Position numbers and translations under genes: made by a program. Shown here in pieces: positions 25,298 to 32,878 of a DNA stretch of 64,000 nt. The notes under the pieces are model-generated. The model saw only the letters and a list, made by a program, of their open reading frames with translations. It was not told where the DNA came from and searched no databases. Source of the stretch: Methanobacteriota archaeon (lineage in GTDB: Archaea; Halobacteriota; Methanomicrobia; Methanomicrobiales; Methanospirillaceae); NCBI GenBank assembly GCA_029547605.1, contig JAKPPB010000063.1:98689-162688 (forward strand), in the 5' to 3' direction. How positions within the stretch are numbered: the stretch's first letter is position 1; the number at the start of each line of letters is the position of its first letter.

Positions 25298-25821
25298 TCC
25301 GCAATCCTCCGTATCCAGGCAGGGATGTCAGCGAGGGAGAAGAGCTCGCTGTCACGAACCTCTTTTTTCGCTTCCCACCCTTCAGGGACATTGATATTGT
25401 GGACAAAGAGGTCGTGGCTCTCTTCATCGATGTCGACCGTGATCGTCCCTGGTGTGAGGGTAATCGAGTTTGCGAGCATGAAAATACCAAGATCGGTCTT
25501 CAACCCTGAATGCACCCTGATGATGCCGGGACGGATCTTCCCCGTGATCACCCGGTATGCCACGTCGAGATTGGCCAGTGTCACCTCCAGCAGGAACGGG
25601 CCGAGGAGGTATAGGGGGATGAGGATGAGCCTGAGTGGATTTGCCATCCGGAAGTTGTGCGACCGGCAGAGGAGGTTCTTTGCAACCGCAGCGGCAAGAA
25701 GTGAGAGCACAATCCCTGCCGCCAGTTCCTGGGGGGACCAGAGCAGGAGGCTCCCGCTACCGGCTGTCAGGACAAGATACAGCAGGAGAGCGAGGAGAAA
25801 GGTGAGCAGGAACGGTATCAT
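25294..25821 (-). CDS. mbhA: Mbh hydrogenase MnhE-like subunit
   Basis: This 175-residue first subunit of the operon is of MnhE type, with two to three N-terminal helices and a soluble C-terminal half with NSITLTPGTITVDIDEE, a family hallmark. The ATG at 25821 has an AGGAGGT Shine-Dalgarno five bases upstream; the ATG at 25860 only adds a non-conserved stretch. A leader of roughly 100 bases and a palindrome lie upstream. Confidence 0.88.
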   Translation of the reverse strand: MIPFLLTFLLALLLYLVLTAGSGSLLLWSPQELAAGIVLSLLAAAVAKNLLCRSHNFRMANPLRLILIPLYLLGPFLLEVTLANLDVAYRVITGKIRPGIIRVHSGLKTDLGIFMLANSITLTPGTITVDIDEESHDLFVHNINVPEGWEAKKEVRDSELFSLADIPAWIRRIAE

Positions 25822-26151
25822 CAAGACCTCCTGCGGGCATTGCCCTGGTATTCTAAACATGCACCAATCATCATGGGTATCACAGGATGCCTGATTCTTA
25901 GGGAATAGTAACCGGGCTGAGGAGACCCGGATACTTATCCGGAATACTCAATTTATCATGATCAATTATGTAGATCAAGAGAGATAAATAATGTTGTCTC
26001 CTGAAATTCCCAAAACGATTTAAATGATTTTTTGAAGCAAAAAAAGGATTTAAATCACTCGCACGGCAATTTGCTTGGTCTGCGGTATACATATAAGGGG
26101 AAGGCAGCTACCTGTGGATATTTATGGATATATCTGCAAAATGTACCTCCA
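25822..26151. promoter_or_regulatory. Divergent promoter region of mbh and the PAPS-reductase-type gene
   Basis: These 330 bases carry no supported gene. On the minus strand a TATA-like ATAAATT (about 25949-25955) precedes a perfect inverted repeat, CCGGATA (25927-25933) and TATCCGG (25936-25942). The palindrome would therefore lie between TATA and the transcription start of mbh, a usual place for an archaeal repressor site. A very AT-rich stretch (about 25986-26055) contains GATTTAAAT twice. On the plus strand a TATATTTATGG-like element (about 26117-26128) lies about 28 bases before the ATG at 26152. Confidence 0.5.
25927..25942. promoter_or_regulatory. Palindrome, candidate mbh operator
   Basis: CCGGATA-CT-TATCCGG has perfect 7-base arms. 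It lies about 106 bases upstream of mbhA, just downstream of the best minus-strand TATA candidate. It is unlike the TGCTA repeats of the ABC transporter genes, so a different regulator is likely. Confidence 0.5.
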
Positions 26152-27561
26152 ATGCGCCCTCCGTCACCCCGCAGGGGTATGCTCTGGTGGTGTGATACCT
26201 GCCACACCCCCGCACTCGCAAGGGTCTGCTCATCGTGCGGCTCACGGTCAAGAGAGGTCACACTTACCCCCCCCGGAGATGCAAGACCCGCATTTCCGGC
26301 AGACATCTCCCTGGTGAACAGGATTTACTCGGAACACTTCGGCGAACCACTCATTCCCCCGGGGCACCTGGCGCTCCTGAACAAGGTACCCGATCCCGAT
26401 CGGATGGAAGAGATAATTGTCGGAGGGGGCGTGGCAGGGTCGATAAAGTACCTCCCGGGTGAGTCAAGGTGGGAGGCGATCCCCCGCACCCAGGCATCGG
26501 TCTTCCTTTCGCCCCGGAGGAAATATGTCATCGTGGACAACGGCGCGGTTCCATCAATACAGGGGCAAGGGGCAAGCGTGCTTGCTCCCGGGCTCGTGGA
26601 GATCGAGCCGTCGGTAACCCGGGGGGATGAGGTGTTCGTCCTGGACGAACAGGGGAATGTTGTTGCGGTCGGACGGGCCAAAGTTGACGCTGGCGATGCC
26701 GAACGGATGGAACGGGGCCCGGTTGTCAGGACGAGGCGCAACTTCCCCTCGATCTGTACCAGGGGGGAGGCAACTTGGGACGATGCGGTGAGATCCTGTG
26801 AAGGGGTTCTCGAAGAACGGGAGGCAGAGGCAGTCTCGTTTATCAGGGATGTCGCGGCGAGAAACGCCATGCCGGTGAACGTGTCGTATTCGGGTGGCAA
26901 GGACAGCCTTGCAACCCTCCTCCTGGTGAGAAAAGCGCTCGGGCTCGTCCCCATTCTCTTTGCAGACACAGGGCTTGAGTTCCCCGAGACGTGCCGGAAT
27001 GTTGAAGAGGTCTCCCGCACTTTCGATGCCCCTATCGTGCGGGCAGATGGAAAGGAGTCCTTCTGGAAGGCTTTTGAGACCCAGGGGCCTCCTGCAGTCG
27101 ATTTCAGGTGGTGTTGCCGCACCGCAAAACTCGGGCCGGTGGAGGAAGCGATCAGGGAGAGATGGGGCGAATGCCTCTCATTTATCGGCCAGAGAAAATT
27201 TGAGTCGTTTCGGCGGATGGCGAGCACGAGAGTCTGGAGAAATCCGCACCTGAAACGCCAGCTCTCTGCGGCGCCCATCCACCACTGGACTGCACTTGCG
27301 GTCTGGCTCTACCTCTTCAGGGAGAAGGCACCTTACAACCCGCTGTATGAGAACGGGCTTGACCGGATCGGGTGCTTCATGTGCCCATCAAGTGACGTCG
27401 CAGTCCTCCGGCAGGTAGAGGTGAGCCATCCTGCGCTCTGGAAGGAGTGGAGAACCAGGCTGGAAGACTGGCAGAGAGAGAATGGTCTCCCCGATTCATG
27501 GACAGGAGAGGCCCGCTGGAGAATGAAGGGGGTGCCTGGTGAAGAAGATCATAATTGTTGA
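26152..27561 (+). CDS. Archaeal PUA/PAPS-reductase-like protein with zinc ribbon
   Basis: This 469-residue protein has several domains. An N-terminal zinc ribbon has CDTC and CSSC (about residues 14-35). A middle part with a PUA-like domain ends near LDEQGNVVAVGRAKV. A C-terminal PAPS-reductase/ATP-pyrophosphatase domain has SGGKDS as its P-loop, then FADTGLEFPET, WCCRTAK and GCFMCPSS. The Cys groups after the P-loop suggest an Fe-S cluster. The family includes sulfonucleotide reductases, but the zinc ribbon and PUA domains suggest RNA or thiolation chemistry instead; the substrate is unknown. The ATG at 26152 is favoured by TATA distance, with ATG 26179 as the alternative. It overlaps hisH by 23 bases. 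Confidence 0.78.
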   Translation: MRPPSPRRGMLWWCDTCHTPALARVCSSCGSRSREVTLTPPGDARPAFPADISLVNRIYSEHFGEPLIPPGHLALLNKVPDPDRMEEIIVGGGVAGSIKYLPGESRWEAIPRTQASVFLSPRRKYVIVDNGAVPSIQGQGASVLAPGLVEIEPSVTRGDEVFVLDEQGNVVAVGRAKVDAGDAERMERGPVVRTRRNFPSICTRGEATWDDAVRSCEGVLEEREAEAVSFIRDVAARNAMPVNVSYSGGKDSLATLLLVRKALGLVPILFADTGLEFPETCRNVEEVSRTFDAPIVRADGKESFWKAFETQGPPAVDFRWCCRTAKLGPVEEAIRERWGECLSFIGQRKFESFRRMASTRVWRNPHLKRQLSAAPIHHWTALAVWLYLFREKAPYNPLYENGLDRIGCFMCPSSDVAVLRQVEVSHPALWKEWRTRLEDWQRENGLPDSWTGEARWRMKGVPGEEDHNC

Positions 27562-28147
27562 TTACGGACTTGGGAATTTGCGTTCTGTGAAGCGGGGAAT
27601 CGAGAAGTCGGGAGGAAGACCACTCATCTCTTCTGATATCGAGGTGATATCATCCGCAGAAGGTATCGTACTCCCCGGCGTGGGAGCATTCAGGGACGGC
27701 ATGCAGCAACTGGGGGCACTGCAGAAGGTCCTTGTTGCCAGTTCGTCATCGGTCCCCATACTCGGCATATGCCTCGGCATGCAGATGCTGATGGATTGGA
27801 GCGAGGAGCACGGTGTTCACCGTGGTCTCGGTCTGATTCCGGGGGTGGTGCGGAGGTTTCCGAGGAGGGATGGCTACAAGGTTCCCCACATGGGGTGGAA
27901 CACGCTCACCATTCCAGTGGCCGGACATCCGCTCTTTGAGGGCATACCATCCGGTGAATACATGTATTTCGTCCATTCGTATTACGCCGATACCGACACC
28001 ACTCATACCCTTGCAGGGACTGAGTATGTCTGCCCGTTCTCATCCGCAATATGGAACCAGGACTGCGTCTATGGGGTGCAGTTCCATCCAGAAAAGAGCG
28101 GCGCCGCGGGCTTGAGGATGCTTCAAAACTTCATCGCGATGGTCTGA
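27539..28147 (+). CDS. hisH: Imidazole glycerol phosphate synthase subunit HisH
   Basis: This 202-residue class-I glutamine amidotransferase supplies ammonia to HisF in histidine biosynthesis. The catalytic triad is visible: nucleophile Cys in GICLGMQML (about residue 79) and His-Glu in GVQFHPEKSG near the C-terminus. The N-terminal DYGLGNLRSV is typical of HisH. It starts at a GTG overlapping the previous gene; no other his gene is in the window. Confidence 0.94.
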   Translation: MKKIIIVDYGLGNLRSVKRGIEKSGGRPLISSDIEVISSAEGIVLPGVGAFRDGMQQLGALQKVLVASSSSVPILGICLGMQMLMDWSEEHGVHRGLGLIPGVVRRFPRRDGYKVPHMGWNTLTIPVAGHPLFEGIPSGEYMYFVHSYYADTDTTHTLAGTEYVCPFSSAIWNQDCVYGVQFHPEKSGAAGLRMLQNFIAMV

Positions 28148-28185
28148 ATCGGGGATAAGAAGGGTGAACTCCCCTCTTCTTCACA

Positions 28186-28695
28186 TCAGGGGGAGCGTGG
28201 CTGTCCCGGAGTGAAAGAAAGAAGTGGTTTGCCTTCTGCATTTGTGAGAGTGAGAAGTCGGTTCTCAATACTGTATCCAGCAGTACGCTGCAGGAACGAC
28301 AGGTACATGGCTTCCTGGCTCATGATTCCTGAAGGCGAGCCACAATAAAGCTCGGTGACGGCAAGGTCCCTGACAGAAAGCCTTCCCTCTTTCTCTTTAC
28401 AGGACGCCCTGTATCTGTTGCAGCCGGCAAGACCGCTGACCATGCCGTCGCTCCCGAAGGAGGCAGTGATCTCTGTCCCTGGCAGAACCTCGGCCGATCT
28501 GCCGGATGCCGTGTGGAATATGAAAAGATGCCACGTCACCCCCTCAAGTCCGGTCACTTCACCGGAAGCCGCAGAACCTGTATGATCTCCTGCCCCGCTC
28601 GGAATTTCGCCATTGGGAGCCATCATGCTGCACCCGCAGGTGCAGAGCGCCAGGACAAGCAATCCTGGGATGAGGCAGGCGAAGGCCTTTTTCAT
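28186..28695 (-). CDS. META-domain (HslJ-like) lipoprotein
   Basis: This 169-residue secreted lipoprotein has a signal peptide ending in a lipobox near CTCGC. The META domain runs from about residue 50 to the end: LEGVTWHLFIF, then GSDGMVSGLAGCNRYRASC and CGSPSGIMSQEAMYLSFL. META/HslJ proteins are linked to heat-inducible or antibiotic phenotypes in bacteria but have no defined biochemistry. It is a single gene converging on hisH. Confidence 0.78.
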   Translation of the reverse strand: MKKAFACLIPGLLVLALCTCGCSMMAPNGEIPSGAGDHTGSAASGEVTGLEGVTWHLFIFHTASGRSAEVLPGTEITASFGSDGMVSGLAGCNRYRASCKEKEGRLSVRDLAVTELYCGSPSGIMSQEAMYLSFLQRTAGYSIENRLLTLTNAEGKPLLSFTPGQPRSP

Positions 28696-28906
28696 GCATG
28701 AATACTCAAGTGTCTGCTACCTTAATCTATCGGTCGCCCGGGTAGTGGAGGGCGGAGCAAGGCGTTCACTGCATGGGAGACGATGCAGGAAACGCCGGAG
28801 CACTTATAAAAGCCGGTACCCGTCCATCAAGAATTCCGGGAGTTCCTTTCATCTTCGCAGTCGACCATTTTCACAATGTTGATGCACAGCACCATCCCAA
28901 CGTCTT

Positions 28907-29839
28907 GTGACTGAAGTGACCAGACTTGACGATCTCCTGGGTCCTCTGGACCAGGGGATTTGGGAGGTTGCCGTTCCAAAAGAATCGGTCACAGAGCCGC
29001 TTGATGAAGCGTGGGAGCGGTCTGTGATCAATATCCCTACCCCCGGGACCATCGGGAGCTACCGGAAAGGCCACTACCATGCGCACGAGACCGTGGCTGA
29101 ATGGAAGGTGCACCTGGACCGTTATGACCCAAAAGCACATCCCATCCTTCACCTCCTGGACGACGCACCCCTCCTCCTGATGGTCGCAGACACCTTCATC
29201 ACCCTGGTTGCCGCCGCAAGAAGTGGTCCCGGAAACTACGTTGACGTGGAATTAAAAGATCAGAAGAGAACCTGGCAAGTGCTTCTCCTGGCCGGATGCG
29301 CCCTTGGACTCATCGGTATTTGGATCTTTGGAAACCCCATGGATATTCTCGGCGGGATCGTCCCTCTGCTGTTCCCGGGGGGAATCATCGCGCTTGGGAT
29401 TGTCACTGCCAGGAGAGGTATCAGCCTGTCCGACGGTGCCCTGGTCTCTCCGGGGAGTTTTTTCATCGGGATCTCCCTCGTGGTTCTTGGTATCCTGACT
29501 TTTAACTTCGGTATGGATGTATGGATCCAGCTGCTCCTGCTGATCCTTGCGTCCTGGGCATTTGGGAGTGCCTATATGTCGTTCTCCCGGGTGGCTCGAG
29601 GAAAAAGAAGAGTGCCTGAAGGTTTTTTCCGCAGACTGGGTATAGGAGTATTCTCATTTGTCCTGGCAGCAGGCATACTGATCGTACCCGATACGATGCT
29701 TGAAATGCTGATGGAGACCTTCGGTATTCTGGTATTCCTGCTTGGGATCGCTCTTGCATCAAGCGGATGGAGATTGAGGGAGAAGATGCGTGCTGTGCAA
29801 AAGGATTCCTGCACCCTGAAAAAGGATACCGGGCATTGA
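28907..29839 (+). CDS. Membrane protein of unknown function
   Basis: This 310-residue protein has a soluble N-terminal region (about 1-120) with several His and acidic residues (HYHAHETVAEWKVHLD), then seven or so hydrophobic segments (about 123-290). I recognise no family. A strong TATA element, CTTATAAAAG (about 28802-28811), lies about 100 bases upstream, leaving a leader of about 75 bases that contains a 12-codon frame (ATG at 28878) whose stop overlaps the GTG start. That may be chance or a small upstream ORF. Confidence 0.68.
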   Translation: MTEVTRLDDLLGPLDQGIWEVAVPKESVTEPLDEAWERSVINIPTPGTIGSYRKGHYHAHETVAEWKVHLDRYDPKAHPILHLLDDAPLLLMVADTFITLVAAARSGPGNYVDVELKDQKRTWQVLLLAGCALGLIGIWIFGNPMDILGGIVPLLFPGGIIALGIVTARRGISLSDGALVSPGSFFIGISLVVLGILTFNFGMDVWIQLLLLILASWAFGSAYMSFSRVARGKRRVPEGFFRRLGIGVFSFVLAAGILIVPDTMLEMLMETFGILVFLLGIALASSGWRLREKMRAVQKDSCTLKKDTGH

Positions 29840-29957
29840 AAGGCAAGGAGACCCACAATCACTGTTGATGTCCCCAGGCGATGATGGACATAGAAGACCA
29901 AAAGACCCTGCAAACGATCATGAAAAGAGATAACAGTGCTCCCGGTGATGTCTGAGT

Positions 29958-30581
29958 ATGCGCGCCAGGTTCCTTTCGACACTCAAGGTCCTGAAAGAAC
30001 TCTCGAAGGCGCTGATCTTCTTCTTTCTCTTCGTGATCGCAGTCCCGGTCATCATTGGCATGGTGCTCGATATACCTGCGGCAACTATCCTCAGTTTTCT
30101 TGCCTCTACGTTCATCCTCCAGGCGGCCGCACCACCGCTTGGAGGACCACTTGGGCTCTCTTCCGCAACAATACTCTCCCTCATGGCATCGTTCTCGTTC
30201 GGAGTAGTCCTCGCAATCCTTGAAGTCTGCGAGAGCCTGGCACTCACGTCAGAACGGGTCTCACGCTGGATTGCGAGGGTTGGAAAGAAGATGGAGAAAT
30301 ATCCCGCGATCCGGAAGTACGGGGCTGTCTCGTGCACCCTAATTGCCTGGATACCAGGAATTGGTCTCTATGGGACACCCATCATTGCATGGATACTGGG
30401 GTGGAACCGGTGGCTTTCGGCCGTCTTCACCACAATCGGTTTTGTGATCGCCGCGGCGTTCGTAATCTTCGTTGCCCAGCATATAAAGAGTGTTGAGGAC
30501 GTGTTCATCCTTGGCATGGTGGGAGCAGTGGGTGTCGTTATCCTGGTGCTGTCCGGGAAGATCGCCAGTAAAAAGGCTTGA
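29958..30581 (+). CDS. Putative small multidrug export-type membrane protein
   Basis: This 207-residue protein has about five helices. The segment LEVCESLALTSERVSRWIARVGKKMEK, then KYGAVSCTLIAWIPGIGLYGTPIIAWILGW, resembles the Sm_multidrug_ex family, as does the protein at 8535-9284. The transport role is unproven for the family. It stands alone, 118 bases downstream of another membrane-protein gene. Confidence 0.65.
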   Translation: MRARFLSTLKVLKELSKALIFFFLFVIAVPVIIGMVLDIPAATILSFLASTFILQAAAPPLGGPLGLSSATILSLMASFSFGVVLAILEVCESLALTSERVSRWIARVGKKMEKYPAIRKYGAVSCTLIAWIPGIGLYGTPIIAWILGWNRWLSAVFTTIGFVIAAAFVIFVAQHIKSVEDVFILGMVGAVGVVILVLSGKIASKKA

Positions 30582-30623
30582 TAAATCAGCCCGGTTCTGA
30601 AGGGAAAAAGCAGGGGAATGGGA

Positions 30624-31193
30624 TCAGGATTCTGCATACCTCGTGCAGAACGCGTGACTCAGGTATCCTGCAATTACCATCATTATTCCCAGGAGGAGGA
30701 AGTAGATGGCGAGGAGATATCCAAAAAGGATAAGGCTCCCGATAAAGGGATAGAAGATGATCAGCAGCGCGAATATCACGGATAGTATTCCTGAGATAAA
30801 ATAGAGGGCTCTCCTTCTGTCCGCTTCAAAGACCATACCGAAGAGTATCTGCATCATGCCGATGACAAAGATTACCGCCCCGATGATCTCGGTCATCACG
30901 GCACCGGCAAGGATGGGGTACACAATTATTCCCACTCCAATCAGCAGTCCTGCCAGGCCCCCGAAGAGGAGGAGAGTCGACCGTGATTCGCCGGCAGGCA
31001 AAAAGAGGGACGAGAGGAGCATGATGGCACCGAGGATGATGACGAGAACCCCGATCAGCGTCACGACCGCAATCGCCGTGATATCAGGGAAGAGTATCAT
31101 AAGGACCCCAAAGAGGATCGAGAAGAGTCCGAGAACAAGAAGCGCACCCCAGCCCCTGTCGCAGGGGGTGACCAAAACTACCGTGTCAGGCAT
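30624..31193 (-). CDS. DUF308/HdeD-family membrane protein
   Basis: This 189-residue membrane protein has six helices arranged as three similar hairpins, each with a pattern like LGLFSILFGVLMILFPD, ILFGGLAGLLIGVGIIVYP or ISGILSVIFALLIIFYP. This threefold repeat is the HdeD/DUF308 hallmark. In enterobacteria HdeD is linked to acid tolerance; here the role is unknown. It is convergent with the previous gene and precedes a separate minus-strand operon. Confidence 0.85.
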   Translation of the reverse strand: MPDTVVLVTPCDRGWGALLVLGLFSILFGVLMILFPDITAIAVVTLIGVLVIILGAIMLLSSLFLPAGESRSTLLLFGGLAGLLIGVGIIVYPILAGAVMTEIIGAVIFVIGMMQILFGMVFEADRRRALYFISGILSVIFALLIIFYPFIGSLILFGYLLAIYFLLLGIMMVIAGYLSHAFCTRYAES

Positions 31194-31330
31194 AACGAAG
31201 TATGGCGCATCCCCCGTGTATGAATCTATCGGGGGTTGTGCAGCAAAAAAACCTCGCGGACCAGGGAAAATCCACGTTGCCCCTTATTATATCCTGGAAA
31301 TATCTGGGAGACGGGCCACATACCGGTTCT

Positions 31331-31642
31331 TTATTTCGTGCTCTTACTCAAAAGGGTATGCAGCGTGATCATCCCATTGCATGAGTTGCATACATAATAT
31401 TCCTGTGTCCAGCAGGACTGGCATGCCCACCTTCCGCACAGGATACACTGCCTGAGTTCATGGTAAGCGAACGGACTGTTGCAGAGATCGCAGAGGAACC
31501 CGGAGAAATGTCCAGGATCCTTCTCCGGGGGCTCCCCCTGGTTCCTCATCCGTTGGATGTCCTTTTTAAGCCGGGATACCAGGTCCCCCTCCTCTCTCTT
31601 GGGTCGCCCGCTATCTGAGGACCTGCTTTTCCAGAGTCTCAA
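31331..31642 (-). CDS. Small zinc-binding protein with four CxxC motifs
   Basis: This 103-residue protein has a basic N-terminal third and a C-terminal zinc module, CDLC-CILC-CQSC-CNSC (about residues 51-90), with spacing suggestive of a cross-braced or double zinc ribbon. A conserved HELRQCILCGRWACQSCW core is visible. The start is a TTG at 31642 inside the previous gene, supported by GGAGG six bases upstream; the alternative is ATG 31549. It is the last gene of a six-gene operon. Zinc binding is a good inference; function is unknown. Confidence 0.65.
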   Translation of the reverse strand: MRLWKSRSSDSGRPKREEGDLVSRLKKDIQRMRNQGEPPEKDPGHFSGFLCDLCNSPFAYHELRQCILCGRWACQSCWTQEYYVCNSCNGMITLHTLLSKSTK

Positions 31643-31949
31643 GCCGTTCCTCCAGGCTGGCCATCTTCTCCCCGAACTCTCTTTCGAACCCGGTCAGGGA
31701 GGCCATCCTCTTCTCTTCCCGGGAGATGTCGGCAATCTTCTCGTCCCTGAACTTCTGAGCCTGGGGTTTCCTGATAAGTGACCATTCGTCGATCATTGCA
31801 TCGAAACGCCGGTCGAGGTATTCATCAATCCTGCTCTCCATCGGCCGGGATATTTCAAGTTTGCCGGATGAACCCCGGAAATAATAGTAGATGATGAACG
31901 CTATCAGGAGGATAAGCAGGAGGATCAGGAGTGCTTCGACGACGGTCAT
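31611..31949 (-). CDS. Membrane-anchored coiled-coil protein with IDEW motif
   Basis: This 112-residue protein has one N-terminal membrane helix (about 4-25, with almost no residues before it, so the body is likely cytoplasmic). A motif ESRIDEYLDRRFDAMIDEW follows (about 38-56), then a charged coiled coil that ends the protein. The motif recurs in the next two upstream genes (DRRMKYLIDEWNL and FDQNLPALIEEWGL). The start overlaps the upstream stop by 4 bases. No family is recognised. Confidence 0.68.
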   Translation of the reverse strand: MTVVEALLILLLILLIAFIIYYYFRGSSGKLEISRPMESRIDEYLDRRFDAMIDEWSLIRKPQAQKFRDEKIADISREEKRMASLTGFEREFGEKMASLEERLETLEKQVLR

Positions 31950-32167
31950 TTCATCACTTCCTTCAGGTGCAGGAGGCGCTTCTCAAGTTCTGTCATCTTG
32001 GCTGACGCGGTTGCCTCGAATCCGGCGCATCTCCTCGCCTCGTCCTCGATCGCATGGAGCCTCGCATAAAGGTCCCCCAGGTCGTTTCTTGTCGCAAGGT
32101 TCCATTCATCGATGAGATACTTCATACGGCGGTCGATATAACGCTCCATGTAGTCCAGTCCCATCAT
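31946..32167 (-). CDS. Small coiled-coil protein with IDEW motif
   Basis: This 73-residue soluble protein reads MERYIDRRMKYLIDEWNL at its N-terminus and then forms a heptad-like coiled coil (about 30-72, EKRLLHLKE end). It overlaps both neighbours by 4 bases. It is clearly related to the motif regions of the flanking proteins, so it may be a stand-alone partner that pairs with them. Confidence 0.65.
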   Translation of the reverse strand: MMGLDYMERYIDRRMKYLIDEWNLATRNDLGDLYARLHAIEDEARRCAGFEATASAKMTELEKRLLHLKEVMK

Positions 32168-32472
32168 AATCCCTCCAGTTTTTTGAGTTCTTTCTCAAGC
32201 CTGGCGGCCCTTCCTTCCAGCGCAATCCGCTCCTTCTCCAGGTAATCGATCTGCTGGTGGACCCTGGTGAGACGCCGTTCGAGTTGCGTGAGATGGACGC
32301 TGCTGAGAAGGCCCCACTCTTCAATGAGTGCTGGAAGGTTCTGGTCAAAGTAAAGGTCAAAGTCCTTGTCCATTGTGGGGAGTCTCTGGTCGATATAGCC
32401 GGGGATCTCCTTTATCGTGTCGATGAGGGAATGCTTTCCGGCTGTCGCATCAGGTGTTTCATAGACGGTCAT
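32164..32472 (-). CDS. Coiled-coil protein with duplicated IDEW-like motif
   Basis: This 102-residue soluble protein contains a motif pair, IPGYIDQRLPTMDKDFDLYF and DQNLPALIEEWGLLS (about residues 23-58), followed by a coiled coil (about 62-101) with RLEKELKKLEGL at the end. It is related to the two genes downstream. It lies 6 bases after the stop of the upstream coiled-coil gene. Confidence 0.65.
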   Translation of the reverse strand: MTVYETPDATAGKHSLIDTIKEIPGYIDQRLPTMDKDFDLYFDQNLPALIEEWGLLSSVHLTQLERRLTRVHQQIDYLEKERIALEGRAARLEKELKKLEGL

Positions 32473-32478
32473 GCATGA

Positions 32479-32862
32479 TCACCCCAGGCGGTCCTCTTCT
32501 TTTTTTATTTTCTCGATCATATGGTCGAGCTTGGTCAGCTTGACTTTGCTCTCGAGCCTCTGGATACGCTTCTCCACCGCACTCTGCTGGGCAAAGATGT
32601 CGGTCTCAAGCATCGTATTCTCCTCGTCGAGGCTCCGGAGCTCCTCCTGCTTTTCAGGAGAGACGCGGAAGAATGGGTGGCCTTTCTGCTCCAGGTCCGC
32701 CTTGATCAGCTGGAGTTTCTCCTTCTCGAGATCGAGCTTTGCAATCCTGGTCTTCGTGTACATGATCCGGATCTCGCGGATGATGAAGTAAAAGATGACC
32801 AGGCCGAGTATGATCAGGAGGAGGGGGAATGATTGGTTGAAGGTCACCCATATATCTGTCAT
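32479..32862 (-). CDS. Membrane-anchored coiled-coil protein
   Basis: This 127-residue protein has one membrane helix (about 11-31, LLLIILGLVIFYFIIREI) and then a long charged coiled coil (about 38-125). It lacks the IDEW motif of its neighbours. It resembles the 31611-31949 protein in layout (anchor plus coil), which suggests that the two anchor the soluble coils to the membrane. No family is recognised. Confidence 0.66.
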   Translation of the reverse strand: MTDIWVTFNQSFPLLLIILGLVIFYFIIREIRIMYTKTRIAKLDLEKEKLQLIKADLEQKGHPFFRVSPEKQEELRSLDEENTMLETDIFAQQSAVEKRIQRLESKVKLTKLDHMIEKIKKEEDRLG

Positions 32863-32878
32863 CGATCGCCTCCCCTGG

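Noticed and set aside
25016..25894. Plus-strand frame of 292 codons across mbhA-mbhC
   Set aside because: It lies opposite three overlapping, recognisable Mnh-type subunits and has no promoter or domain.
26325..27278. Minus-strand frame of 317 codons inside the PAPS-reductase-type gene
   Set aside because: It is Ser/Thr/Pro-rich, typical of an antisense shadow in GC-rich DNA; the plus strand carries conserved motifs throughout.
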